Shown here in pieces: positions 16,441 through 24,817 of a DNA stretch of 44,107 nt. A program made the translations under genes and the position numbers. The notes beneath the pieces are model-generated. The model was not told where the DNA came from. It was given only the letters and a program-made list of their open reading frames with translations, and ran no database searches. Source of the stretch: Ruminiclostridium sp. (GTDB lineage Bacteria; Bacillota; Clostridia; Oscillospirales; Ruminococcaceae); the NCBI GenBank assembly GCA_017941355.1, contig JAGAWN010000149.1:1-44107 (forward strand), in the 5' to 3' direction. Each line of letters starts with the position of its first letter. The stretch's first letter is position 1.

Positions 16441-18486
16441 CTATTCTATGACTGCCCAGTTGTCTTCGTCATCGAGACTCTCTGCGGGCATTGTGATGAC
16501 CGACGGCAGCGTATAAGTGGAAACGATCGGTGTACGTTCGGTGGTAGTGACTGACGTTTCCGGAACCGTGGTAGTGACCTCGGGGGTTGTCTGCTCTGTG
16601 GGAGCAGTCGTTTTCTCCGGTATCAGCGTTTCTTTCTCGGTCTGAAGTTCCTCCTCACCGATATCCTGAGATACCATATACGCGGAAGCTCTCTCTCCGT
16701 ATGCGTACAGCCGGAGTTCCCCGCATTCCGCTACCAACAGGAACGGTGTACGGCTGTTTTCAAGTGCCGAAACGTCCTCGCCCTTATTCACAACAAGGAA
16801 GCTGTTTTCAGGCACCGCTTCTATATCGAATGTAACTTTGACTGTTATGTTGCGGTTAAGGAACTGCAGCATAAGCGCATCATGCCTGCTTATATTGTAG
16901 GCGGTCACGGCAGGTGCGCCGTTCTGATTGTAAACGTGAGAAGAAAGTTCCGATACGGAACGGTTTTTCTCTACCGACTCAGTTCTGCAGATGGGCAGAT
17001 ATACGACGGATATGAACACAAGCGAGTACACGGTAATCATTGTCATAAGCGCAGAGATTATGATCGAACGGTACTTCTTTGTGCAGCTGATGACTACAAG
17101 CAAAACGCCCATAACGCAGAATGTCATGGACATGGTAAGCAGCAGGCTGTCGAAATTGAGCAATTCCCGGCTTGCAGCGCCTACACGAAGCGGATAAAGT
17201 CCGAGAACGGGAGCTATGCGCGTTGACTCGGATCTGAGTATCACCGGGACAGCCGTTCCTATGAACGCGATGTAGATAACGCCGAGAACGGCAGCTGCGC
17301 CGAGGATCTTGTTCATACTGATAGAATGAGTGAACAGCATTATGAGAACGAAAACCAGCGCAAACGGAACAATACCGTCAATGAACCGCCCGAACATCAT
17401 CGTGTCCTGATAAACGCCGTAACCGTCGCTTGAAAAGCGGTACATCGTACTGAACACTATCGTGAACAGAACGCTCAGCACAGAGAAGAATGCAAACACC
17501 GACAGTTCCAGTTCGTATGTCTGCGGCTCCTTGCGGTGTTTATGTTTGATGCATGCCGATATGACCGCAGCGAACAGGCAGAACGATACCGCGCCGAGTC
17601 CCCATGTGGTAGCGGCGTAGTAGTAAAGCTGCGCGCAGAGAGTCTCTGTCATGCGTTTAAGCCCGTCGCCCGAGAAGTTCTCGGCAAAAGTGTTCATAAA
17701 ATCAAAAAGTGTGTTCTTCAGCAGAGCCGGATCCTCCGCACACCACAGAACACGCTGAATTACCGTCGAAACCGCGAGAACTCCGGCAATTGCAGGTATG
17801 AGTGCGATAAAAAACGCAAACGGGTTGACAAGCTTCTTTCCGAACAGGATCCTTTCAAGTACAAGCGCCGCAATTACGGCAAGTACGACTGCCGAAAGCC
17901 TTATGTGGGCAGCGAGTGATATACCGCACACAAACCCCGTAAGCAGCGACATAAAGAAGCGTGAGGTCTTGCTGCGGCAGTCGGCGCATGAGAACACGAG
18001 CCGTATAATGAACCACGGCAGAACAATTGACACCGTTTCTGTCCACGCAAATTTGGTATGCGCAAAGTAACAGCAGTAACCGCCCGCAGCAAACGCCGTG
18101 ATTATGCACTTCCAGATCTTCCCGGTACGCATACGGTACGCGAGATAGTACGCGATAAGCGGGACAGTGCTTATAAGCATCGCGTTTATCCCGAGCATTG
18201 CGGAATACTGCACCGACGGATCCTCAAAGATCAGGATCACCGGTGTGTATATCAATCCCTGCAGAAACCCGTAGTAGTAATCCACGGATACCATTACTCC
18301 CGCCCAGCTTCTGCCGGCAAACAGGTCGGCAACGGCTATAACGGACAGTTCATTCGGGTCAACGGCAGGAAAAGACATACCTAATCCGCCGATAATGTTC
18401 AGTATAAAGAACATTATGAAAAGCGGCGGATATATCGCCTTATTGCCGTATCTTTCGTAGATCGCTCTGAGTTTTTCGTATATCAG
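16441..18486 (-). CDS. GT-C-like polytopic membrane protein with Thr/Pro-rich outer tail; apparent CTG start
   Basis: 681 aa if started at CTG 18486, or 657 aa from ATG 18414. The N-terminus has a short cytosolic helix, then a first membrane helix. VDPNELSVIAVADLFAGRSW is in the first extracytoplasmic loop, the place where GT-C glycosyltransferases carry acidic catalytic residues. About a dozen membrane helices follow, up to about residue 520, then a soluble outer domain. A Thr/Pro-rich linker (about 615-660) and an acidic end complete it. Likely a membrane glycosyltransferase or related protein; the substrate is unknown. ATG 18414 lies inside the first helix and has no ribosome site, whereas GGAGG at 18496-18500 is 9 nt before the CTG. 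Precedes trmN6 in the operon. Confidence 0.75.
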   Translation of the reverse strand: MIYEKLRAIYERYGNKAIYPPLFIMFFILNIIGGLGMSFPAVDPNELSVIAVADLFAGRSWAGVMVSVDYYYGFLQGLIYTPVILIFEDPSVQYSAMLGINAMLISTVPLIAYYLAYRMRTGKIWKCIITAFAAGGYCCYFAHTKFAWTETVSIVLPWFIIRLVFSCADCRSKTSRFFMSLLTGFVCGISLAAHIRLSAVVLAVIAALVLERILFGKKLVNPFAFFIALIPAIAGVLAVSTVIQRVLWCAEDPALLKNTLFDFMNTFAENFSGDGLKRMTETLCAQLYYYAATTWGLGAVSFCLFAAVISACIKHKHRKEPQTYELELSVFAFFSVLSVLFTIVFSTMYRFSSDGYGVYQDTMMFGRFIDGIVPFALVFVLIMLFTHSISMNKILGAAAVLGVIYIAFIGTAVPVILRSESTRIAPVLGLYPLRVGAASRELLNFDSLLLTMSMTFCVMGVLLVVISCTKKYRSIIISALMTMITVYSLVFISVVYLPICRTESVEKNRSVSELSSHVYNQNGAPAVTAYNISRHDALMLQFLNRNITVKVTFDIEAVPENSFLVVNKGEDVSALENSRTPFLLVAECGELRLYAYGERASAYMVSQDIGEEELQTEKETLIPEKTTAPTEQTTPEVTTTVPETSVTTTERTPIVSTYTLPSVITMPAESLDDEDNWAVIE

Positions 18487-18490
18487 CGGA

Positions 18491-18500
18491 CTTCACCTCC
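18491..18500 (-). promoter_or_regulatory. strong ribosome binding site deciding a non-ATG start
   Basis: GGAGGTGAAG on the minus strand. The only near-cognate codon in the right frame at normal spacing is CTG at 18486; an in-frame TGA lies within this site, so the reading frame cannot extend further upstream. Confidence 0.6.
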
Positions 18501-18518
18501 CGCGGTTATTTGTAATTG

Positions 18519-19757
18519 TCAGGAAATGAATCCCGAAACCGTCATAAACAGATTCAGCAGATAGACAAGCAGGAATATCAGGCTTATACCGCCCAGCACA
18601 TACATCATTCGCGGGTTACCGCTGTGTTCGAGGGCTGCATAGTACACGTCGGGAGGCTCGTCCTTGTACCGTTCACGCAAAGCGAGTATCTTGCTTACAG
18701 ACCAGCGCATATACAGGTAATCGTTGAACAGCAGAAGCAGTATCCTTACGGCGATCAGAATATAAGAAGTCACATTCGCAACGCCGAGCAGCGGCAGTTC
18801 AGATGTCCCTCCGCCTGTGCCGAAGAAAATTATCTGTCTGATAAGCGAGGGGACGGTAAGTACAAAAGTCATCAGTGTAAGTACCACCGCCGGTCCGGTC
18901 ATTCTCCTGTAAAAATGGTATAACGGCATAAAGAACCATGCCGAGAGATTGAGCGAGATCACCTTGCCGCTGTTCGCCATGTTCAGGAAGAGCGCAAAGA
19001 ACCGCGGTGTGCTGATATTGTTCTCACCGAGGAAGTGAACAAGCTCGTCCTGCTTAACTCCGCATACGGTCATTTCCTCACCGCTGTCCTGACTGCGGAT
19101 CGGGTGATGATGTATCATTTCGGAGAAATTGTCGAAAGCCATTTCTTTCAGCGGGATATCGTCTCCCTGCGCATTAACGGCAACTTTAGGCTTCGGCGGC
19201 GTATGCTCCGCTTCCCAGTCATAACCGGTGCCGTGCTTGTCCGCGTTCGGGCAGACCGGCTCCGCTTCCCAGCAGGAGCGGTGAACGGGAGTTCCGCAGA
19301 CCGGACAATACGCCTTGTCCTCGCCGTTGTCAAGGTCTTTGCCGCAGCGGTCACAAACCGGTCTTGCGCTTATCGTGCGGTTTCCGCCGGTACCGGTGAA
19401 ATAAGGGCGCGGCGTATGCTCGTCGGAATACGGGCATTTATGTGTCATATTATAGCAAAGTCTGTGCATCGCGGTTCCGCAGTCCGGGCAATATACTTTC
19501 TCGTCGTCCTCGGTGAACGGTTTTCCGCAGATCTCGCAGCCTGTACCGTCCTCAAAATGACGCTTCATGCGAACCGGGGCTCCCTCTCCCTGCTGCTCCT
19601 GCGCGGCGTAACGGAAATGATTTGCGCTGTTCGGACACTCTCCCCTGACATCAAAGCAGTCCTTGTGCATAGGCATTCCGCAGTCCGGACAGAATATCCG
19701 GATATCCTCATTCGTGAAGATATCCCCGCATATCACACATCTGTCGTTTTTGTCCAT
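18519..19757 (-). CDS. triple Prok-RING-like zinc-finger membrane protein (DUF2628-like C-terminus)
   Basis: 412 aa from ATG 19757 (AAAGGA six nt upstream; ATG 19772 overlaps that site). Three repeated Cys/His modules occupy about residues 5-45, 75-112 and 135-170, each with CxxCG...YCPxCGxxxHxxC...CP. They look like the prokaryotic RING-finger family, and each should bind two zinc ions. A linker follows, then about three to four membrane helices (about 280-412) with FFMPLYHFYRRM, like DUF2628 proteins. The zinc modules are likely cytoplasmic. Function unknown; protein-protein interaction or envelope regulation is possible. First gene of the operon leading to the GT-C-like protein. Confidence 0.8.
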   Translation of the reverse strand: MDKNDRCVICGDIFTNEDIRIFCPDCGMPMHKDCFDVRGECPNSANHFRYAAQEQQGEGAPVRMKRHFEDGTGCEICGKPFTEDDEKVYCPDCGTAMHRLCYNMTHKCPYSDEHTPRPYFTGTGGNRTISARPVCDRCGKDLDNGEDKAYCPVCGTPVHRSCWEAEPVCPNADKHGTGYDWEAEHTPPKPKVAVNAQGDDIPLKEMAFDNFSEMIHHHPIRSQDSGEEMTVCGVKQDELVHFLGENNISTPRFFALFLNMANSGKVISLNLSAWFFMPLYHFYRRMTGPAVVLTLMTFVLTVPSLIRQIIFFGTGGGTSELPLLGVANVTSYILIAVRILLLLFNDYLYMRWSVSKILALRERYKDEPPDVYYAALEHSGNPRMMYVLGGISLIFLLVYLLNLFMTVSGFIS

Positions 19758-19801
19758 TTCAGTTCCTTTCATATAACCGTGATTTGAACATTATTAATGA
19801 T

Positions 19802-19812
19802 ATTATAACACA
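19802..19812 (-). promoter_or_regulatory. extended -10 promoter of the zinc-finger gene operon
   Basis: Minus strand TGTGTTATAAT, the same 11-mer as at the PFK promoter. The gene start is 45 nt downstream. No good -35 was seen. Confidence 0.55.
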
Positions 19813-19871
19813 AACTGCGTATAAAATAAAGGGGTTTTTGGAAAATTTTTTCATACTTCGTGCAGTGTTAC

Positions 19872-19897
19872 AAAAAAGCTCCTCCGTGCGGAGGAGC
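19872..19897 (-). terminator. intrinsic terminator of the secreted Big2-like gene
   Basis: A 9-bp GC-rich stem (19878-19886 with 19889-19897, tip pairs probably open) followed on the minus strand by six T. It starts 11 nt after the stop codon. Confidence 0.9.
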
Positions 19898-19907
19898 GTC
19901 AGTTTTG

Positions 19908-20621
19908 TTATGATACATTGACCTGTATCTTCATTGTACTGTCATCGACAGAAGCGGTTATTGTCGCGGAACCTTTAGCCTTTGCCGTTATCTTTCCTGT
20001 TGCGGAGACTTTGGCAACCGAGGTTTTGGAGCTTTTCCACATAACGTTGTCGTCGGTAGAAGCGGAAAGAAGCGTTCCGAGCTGAATTGTATCGCCTTTC
20101 TTCATTTCCAGCGTGAAGCTTGTGATCTTTACGTCGGAAGCAGCATCGGCGGAAGGGAATGTTGCTTTTATCGAAGCTTTACCCTCATCTGTTGAATATC
20201 TCTCTATTCTTATGTAATAAGTACCCTTGCTTACACTGTATTTAACTGTTCCCGCAGCTTTTTTAAGTGTGTCTGCCCAGAGCAATTCCAGTCTTTGTTT
20301 ATCACTTGTTCCATATTTATCTCCCGTTGTTACCAATACACTGTTAAAAGGCACTACTTTTCCGCTTGAATCATAGACACGCAGTATTGTTCTGTTTCTT
20401 TCAAAAGAATAATTGATCTTCAGAGTTCCGGATTCAGATACTTTTATTTTATAATCAATAGGGCTGTTGCTTTCCGACAGCGTTTTGGAGACCCATTCAC
20501 CGCTGTTAATAGATTTTGCAGTCTTTGCAATGCTTTCTTCCGCCGAAGCGCTCACCGCAAAAACCGTCATTGCCGATACTGCCATAACGAGTGACAGAAC
20601 GATACTTAAAAGCTTTTTCAT
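19908..20621 (-). CDS. secreted protein with PPC-like and Big2 (Ig-like) domains
   Basis: 237 aa. ATG 20621 begins a clear signal peptide, MKKLLSIVLSLVMAVSAM and on to ASA-E, with cleavage near residue 26; an AAAGGAAG ribosome site lies upstream. Residues about 40-160 form a beta-sandwich like pre-peptidase C-terminal (PPC) domains (GTLKINYSF, VKYSVSKGTYYIRIERY). Residues about 165-237 are a bacterial Ig-like group 2 domain (MWKSSKTSVAKVSATGKITAKAKGSATIT). No catalytic domain or anchor is seen, so it may be an adhesive or binding protein. Its transcript has an unusually long structured leader with a terminator just before the gene. Confidence 0.85.
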   Translation of the reverse strand: MKKLLSIVLSLVMAVSAMTVFAVSASAEESIAKTAKSINSGEWVSKTLSESNSPIDYKIKVSESGTLKINYSFERNRTILRVYDSSGKVVPFNSVLVTTGDKYGTSDKQRLELLWADTLKKAAGTVKYSVSKGTYYIRIERYSTDEGKASIKATFPSADAASDVKITSFTLEMKKGDTIQLGTLLSASTDDNVMWKSSKTSVAKVSATGKITAKAKGSATITASVDDSTMKIQVNVS

Positions 20622-20667
20622 GATAGAATACTTCCTTTCTGCGGTGCATTTATTATTGCGCGCAACC

Positions 20668-20696
20668 AAAAAGTGCGCAGCAATGAAGCCGCGCAC
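20668..20696 (-). terminator. intrinsic terminator inside the leader (attenuator)
   Basis: Minus strand: GTGCGCGGC (20688-20696) pairs with GCTGCGCAC (20673-20681), 9 bp with one G-U, loop TTCATT, then five T (20668-20672). It lies 47 nt before the ATG of the gene it precedes, which is the layout of a regulated attenuator rather than an end-of-gene terminator. Confidence 0.7.
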
Positions 20697-20865
20697 CGAA
20701 AAATGCAGTCTCATTGCTGCGACACAATATCATTTTCAAAAACCAACATAGCACTGGAAATTGAAATACTGCACTTTTGCCTCTGTAAAAGTGCTAAGTT
20801 GGTTTTGAAAATCAATAATATGACAATGCCCGAAGGCACTGCGTTAAAATGATATTATGTCGCAG
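20668..20865 (-). ncRNA. candidate structured cis-regulatory leader RNA (riboswitch-like)
   Basis: Read on the minus strand from the predicted transcription start. P1 is 20 bp: 20846-20865 with 20717-20736, one G-U. Inside P1 is a hairpin, CAGTGCC/GGCATTG (20835-20841 with 20824-20830), closed by a C(UUCG)G tetraloop, then a long helix P3 (about 20790-20812 with 20746-20738 and flanking bases). A smaller hairpin, GCACTTTT/AAAAGTGC (20771-20794), competes with part of P3. After P1, CGCAGCAATGA (20711-20721) can pair perfectly with TCATTGCTGCG (20676-20686), which would break the terminator. The same CGCAG is also needed for P1. P1 and the antiterminator are therefore mutually exclusive. No known riboswitch class was recognised. 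Confidence 0.55.
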
Positions 20866-20869
20866 TAAT

Positions 20870-20898
20870 ATATTATCATAAACCGCAGAAGATTTCAA
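20870..20898 (-). promoter_or_regulatory. promoter of the leader and secreted Big2-like gene
   Basis: Minus strand: -35 TTGAAA (20893-20898), 17-nt spacer, -10 TAATAT (20870-20875). The predicted start (about 20863) is at the outer end of the P1 helix. Confidence 0.6.
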
Positions 20899-20947
20899 GC
20901 TTTTTGGAAAAAATTTATTAAAAACTTGTCTAATTAAGTTTTAACTA

Positions 20948-20976
20948 TTGAATTTCGGGATACTTTATGATATAAT
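20948..20976 (+). promoter_or_regulatory. promoter of aspS
   Basis: -35 TTGAAT (20948-20953), 17-nt spacer, -10 TATAAT (20971-20976). It leaves a leader of about 50 nt to ATG 21033. No T-box conserved motif is present. Confidence 0.75.
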
Positions 20977-21032
20977 ATATATTTGATATATTTCGCGTAT
21001 CTATGATATGCAGAAGAAAGGACAATAAAACA

Positions 21033-22805
21033 ATGGCAGACAACATGAAAGGACTTACCCGCACACATTACTGCGGAGAAGTCGAGGGCATAGGAAGCGA
21101 AGTTACCGTCGGCGGCTTCACACAGCGCATCCGTGACAAGGGCGGTCTTATCTTTATCGACCTGCGTGACAGGACAGGCATAGTTCAGCTTGTGTTCGAC
21201 GATACGACCGACAAGGCTGTTTTCGAGAAAGCAAAGTCCGTGAGAAGCGAGTATGTCCTTATGGCAAAGGGACTTCTCCGCAAGCGCGAGAGCGTGAACA
21301 CCGAGATAAAGACAGGTGATGTGGAGATACTCGTCTCCGACCTGCGCATACTTTCTAAGGCTCAGACTCCTCCCTTTGAGATCACCAACGACACCAAAGT
21401 AAACGACGAACTCAGGCTCAAATACAGATATCTTGACCTGCGCCGCAAGAAGCTGCAGGACAACATCATCATGCGGCATAAGATCGCAAAGATAGCCCGC
21501 GATTACTTCTACGAGAACGGCTTCCTTGAGATCGAGACTCCGATGATGATAAAATCCACTCCCGAGGGCGCAAGAGATTATCTCGTTCCGTCGAGAATAC
21601 ATGAGGGCAAGTTCTACGCTCTGCCGCAGTCCCCGCAGATCTACAAGCAACTCCTTATGATCTCCGGTTTTGACAGATATATCCAGCTTGCGCGCTGCTT
21701 CCGCGATGAAGACCTCCGCGCAGACAGACAGCCCGAATTTACACAGATCGACCTCGAAATGTCTTTCGTAGATGTTGACGATATCCTGAAAATTGCCGAG
21801 GGCTTCATCAGCAGACTTATGAAAGAAACGCTGAATATAGATATCCCCACTCCACTGCCGAGACTGAGCTACAACGACGCTATGAACAGATACGGCTCCG
21901 ACAAGCCGGACACCCGCTTCGGCATGGAGATAACCGATATTTCCGACATAGTGAAGGACTGCGGATTCGGCGTGTTCACCTCCGCTATACAGAACGGCGG
22001 TTCTGTCCGCGGTATCGTTGCGAAAAACGGGGCTTCCACACTCACCCGCAAGGAGATAGACAAACTGACCGAAGCTGCTAAGGGAATCGGCGCAAAGGGT
22101 CTTGCATATATCCGCTGGGTAGATGACACACCCACCTGCTCTTTCGCGAAGTTCATGACCGAGGACGAAATGAAGGCTGTACTGAAAGCTCTCGGCTGCG
22201 AAAAGGGCGATGTGGCGCTTATCGTAGCGGACAAGAACAAGGTAACTCTGCCTGTTCTCGGCGCACTGCGCTTACAGGTCGGCAAGCAGCTCGACATTAT
22301 CCCCGAAGGCTGGAACTACCTCTGGATAACGGAGTTTCCGTTCTTCGAGTACAACGAGGAGACACAGCACTGGGACGCTATGCACCACCCTTTTACCATG
22401 CCGCTTGACGAGTGCATACCTCACCTTGAGGAAAATCCGGAGAAGGTGTTCGCAAAGTGCTATGATCTTGTTCTCAACGGCGTTGAGCTGTGCAGCGGTT
22501 CTATCCGTATCAACGACCCCGAACTCCAGCAGAAGATGTTCGAGCTTCTCGGACTCACAGAGGAAGAGATCCAGGCAAAGTTCGGATTCCTTGTTGACGC
22601 ATACAAGTTTGCCGCACCTCCGCACGGCGGCATGGGTATCGGACTCGACCGTCTCGCAATGCTTATCTGCGGTGCTGACAGTCTCCGTGATGTTCTCGCG
22701 TTCCCGAAAGTCAAGGACGCAAGCGAGCTTATGAGCGACTGCCCGGCTGTGGTTGACGAGAAGCAGCTTGAAGAACTGCACATAAAGACTGTACTTTCGG
22801 AGTAA
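21033..22805 (+). CDS. aspS: aspartate--tRNA ligase
   Basis: 590 aa, the usual length for the bacterial enzyme. Charges tRNA(Asp) for translation. An N-terminal OB anticodon-binding domain (about 10-105) includes GGFTQRIRDKGGLIFIDLRD. Class II catalytic motifs: motif 2 FRDEDLRADRQPEFTQID and motif 3 GIGLDRLAMLI. Between them lies the GAD insertion domain of bacterial AspRS (about 290-410). ATG 21033 follows GAAAGGA; an upstream in-frame ATG at 21003 has no site. Whether it also charges tRNA(Asn) cannot be decided here. The ribosome site of the next gene lies in its stop region. Confidence 0.97.
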   Translation: MADNMKGLTRTHYCGEVEGIGSEVTVGGFTQRIRDKGGLIFIDLRDRTGIVQLVFDDTTDKAVFEKAKSVRSEYVLMAKGLLRKRESVNTEIKTGDVEILVSDLRILSKAQTPPFEITNDTKVNDELRLKYRYLDLRRKKLQDNIIMRHKIAKIARDYFYENGFLEIETPMMIKSTPEGARDYLVPSRIHEGKFYALPQSPQIYKQLLMISGFDRYIQLARCFRDEDLRADRQPEFTQIDLEMSFVDVDDILKIAEGFISRLMKETLNIDIPTPLPRLSYNDAMNRYGSDKPDTRFGMEITDISDIVKDCGFGVFTSAIQNGGSVRGIVAKNGASTLTRKEIDKLTEAAKGIGAKGLAYIRWVDDTPTCSFAKFMTEDEMKAVLKALGCEKGDVALIVADKNKVTLPVLGALRLQVGKQLDIIPEGWNYLWITEFPFFEYNEETQHWDAMHHPFTMPLDECIPHLEENPEKVFAKCYDLVLNGVELCSGSIRINDPELQQKMFELLGLTEEEIQAKFGFLVDAYKFAAPPHGGMGIGLDRLAMLICGADSLRDVLAFPKVKDASELMSDCPAVVDEKQLEELHIKTVLSE

Positions 22806-22811
22806 GAATAT

Positions 22812-23417
22812 ATGCGCTCAAACTACACCACATCGTTCAGCGCGGTAGATGACCGCTTCGGATTCTCCCGCAAAGGCATTTTTCTTTGCAGGAAAAAGAA
22901 TGAGGGCGTTAAGATAATGCTGTACATTCTTATTGTCGTTGTTATCACCGCGATAATATGGGGTGTCAGCATACACGCCGAGCCGAATGCCGCAAGTATG
23001 CTGTTCACGCTTGTGTTCGACGCTTTGAAGATAGCGTCGGTAATCGCTGTCCCGCTCTTTCTTGTTGGCGGTATAAGAGTTATACGAAACGGCGACACAT
23101 ACGATTTCAAAGCGGACAATGTAAAAATGCTCATAACCTGTCCGAAGATCGACTACCGCGCGGATATCTTCTATGAGAGGCTGCTGAATGTGGAGTATGT
23201 ACCGAGAACGACTTCTTCCGGTAAGATACGGGGATATGATGTTACGGTTTACTGCACGGACGGAAGATTTGAATACGAGTTTCTGTTCCCGTCTCAGGCT
23301 TCTGTACGTCACCCCGATATGACCCCGTTCCGTATGCTGGAAGAACAGGCGGGGCTGCTGGAAAGACCGGAATACATCGCCGGTCAGAGAATCGACAATG
23401 CGGGTTTCTTAGGATGA
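22812..23417 (+). CDS. small membrane protein of unknown function
   Basis: 201 aa. A polar N-terminus of about 35 residues, two hydrophobic helices (about 37-54 and 62-87), then a beta-rich soluble domain with YDFKADNVKMLITCP and RFEYEFLFPS. The overall style resembles small PH-like membrane domains, but I do not recognise the family. GGAG overlapping the aspS stop is its ribosome site, so translation is coupled to aspS. The next gene starts 21 nt downstream. Confidence 0.7.
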   Translation: MRSNYTTSFSAVDDRFGFSRKGIFLCRKKNEGVKIMLYILIVVVITAIIWGVSIHAEPNAASMLFTLVFDALKIASVIAVPLFLVGGIRVIRNGDTYDFKADNVKMLITCPKIDYRADIFYERLLNVEYVPRTTSSGKIRGYDVTVYCTDGRFEYEFLFPSQASVRHPDMTPFRMLEEQAGLLERPEYIAGQRIDNAGFLG

Positions 23418-23438
23418 ACCGCAAAGAAAGGATCACAG

Positions 23439-24671
23439 ATGAAATGCTTGTTTAAGATCGCTGCTGCCGCACTTTCAATGGCAGCACTCATTACTGCAGG
23501 TACCGGCTGTTCCGGCGGCACTGCCGACACGGCTTCCGCGCCTGCCGAAACGACTGTCACCACTACCGCTGCACCCACGGGTCCGGTTGACGGGACATAC
23601 TTTCCCGACAGCTCCAATGTAAAGCTGATCGGACGCACACACACAGAGGGCGACACTCTCTGGCTGGCACAGTCCGCAAGCGGTATCGAGTTCACTTTCA
23701 AAGGGACTTCCGCCTCGGTGGATATAGTCGGTGACGGCTCCGCTTTCGGTCAGACAGACTCAATGGCACGTTTCGCTGTTTATGTGAACGGCGAGAGAAC
23801 AGAGGACAAAATGGTTGACAACTACATGATGACCGTTGACATCTTCTCTTCCGACGAACCGCAGGACGTTACGGTAAAGATACTGAAACTCTCCGAATCC
23901 GCAAACTCTTCTTTCGGCATCAAGAACCTGAATGTCACCTGCGAGGGCGGTATCTCACCCACACCCGAAAAAGACCTGAAGATCGAGTTTGTCGGAGACT
24001 CTATAACCTGCGGCTACGGCGTTGACGACGAGGTGAAAGAGCATCACTTCTCCACCAAGACCGAGGACGCTACAAAGGCTTACGCTGTCAAAACAGCCGA
24101 GAAGCTTGACGCGGATTACAGTCTTGTAAGCTACAGCGGTCACGGTATAATCTCCGGCTACACGAGTGACCCGAACAAGCCCGTGACATCACAGCTCGTC
24201 CCCGATATATATGAGCAGTTCGCAAAATCATACGGCAGCGCGTCAAGCTACTACACCGTAGATGCGCCTTGGGATTTCAGTGCGTTCGTTCCGGATTACA
24301 TAGTTATAAACCTCGGAACCAACGATGACAGCTATGTCAAGGGCAAGCAGGAGAAGAAAGACGAGTATATCAAGGAATACGCGGAGTTTCTGAAAACCGT
24401 CCGTAAGGACAATCCCGACGCGCATATCATCGGAGCGCTCGGACTTATGGGAGATTCGCTGTATTCCTCGGTAGAAAAGGCGTTTGAGCAGTACACCGCC
24501 GATACCGGAGACACCAACGTTTCCACATTCCACCTGAGCGTACAGGATATGAACGCAAACGGTATCGCGGCTGACTGGCACCCCTCCGAAAAATCACACG
24601 AGATCGCGGCGGAAGAGCTTGCCGGTTATATAGAGTCACTTATGACCGGAACCTCTGCCGACGCGGCATAA
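23439..24671 (+). CDS. lipoprotein SGNH esterase, carbohydrate esterase family 2-like
   Basis: 410 aa. Signal peptide with lipobox TAGTGC, lipidated C24, then a Thr/Ala linker to about residue 50. Residues about 55-170 form a jelly-roll domain, followed by an SGNH hydrolase domain. Nucleophile S188 in FVGDSITCGYG, the NLGTND block (291-296), and D379/H381 in ADWHPS are visible. The jelly-roll plus SGNH order is that of CE2 acetyl-xylan/acetyl-glucan esterases, so removal of acetyl groups from plant polysaccharide at the cell surface is likely. Substrate not proven. AAAGGA precedes the ATG. A terminator follows. Confidence 0.85.
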   Translation: MKCLFKIAAAALSMAALITAGTGCSGGTADTASAPAETTVTTTAAPTGPVDGTYFPDSSNVKLIGRTHTEGDTLWLAQSASGIEFTFKGTSASVDIVGDGSAFGQTDSMARFAVYVNGERTEDKMVDNYMMTVDIFSSDEPQDVTVKILKLSESANSSFGIKNLNVTCEGGISPTPEKDLKIEFVGDSITCGYGVDDEVKEHHFSTKTEDATKAYAVKTAEKLDADYSLVSYSGHGIISGYTSDPNKPVTSQLVPDIYEQFAKSYGSASSYYTVDAPWDFSAFVPDYIVINLGTNDDSYVKGKQEKKDEYIKEYAEFLKTVRKDNPDAHIIGALGLMGDSLYSSVEKAFEQYTADTGDTNVSTFHLSVQDMNANGIAADWHPSEKSHEIAAEELAGYIESLMTGTSADAA

Positions 24672-24699
24672 GAACAACAGCTTATCCATACAAGACAGC

Positions 24700-24736
24700 A
24701 AAACTCACCTGCGATTACACGCGGGTGAGTTTTTTG
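24700..24736 (+). terminator. intrinsic terminator after the CE2-like gene
   Basis: Stem 24700-24713 with 24720-24733 (AACTCACC/GGTGAGTT core plus GCG/CGC) and loop ATTACA, followed by a T tract. It ends the aspS operon. Confidence 0.9.
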
Positions 24737-24817
24737 TTTGCCGATAGAATATACCCGACCCGTCCGACATAATATTGAGGGAAAGACTTTTTTCAAAGGA
24801 AAGGAACGGTATAAACC

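Noticed and set aside
20622-20714. N-terminal extension of the Big2-like protein upstream of ATG 20621
   Set aside because: The extension reads through the leader terminator and antiterminator, and would place the signal peptide internally.
20977-21032. T-box riboswitch in front of aspS
   Set aside because: The leader is only about 50 nt and lacks the conserved T-box sequence and terminator.
20934-21650. Minus-strand frame covering the aspS start
   Set aside because: Antisense to aspS and across its promoter; no sensible protein features.
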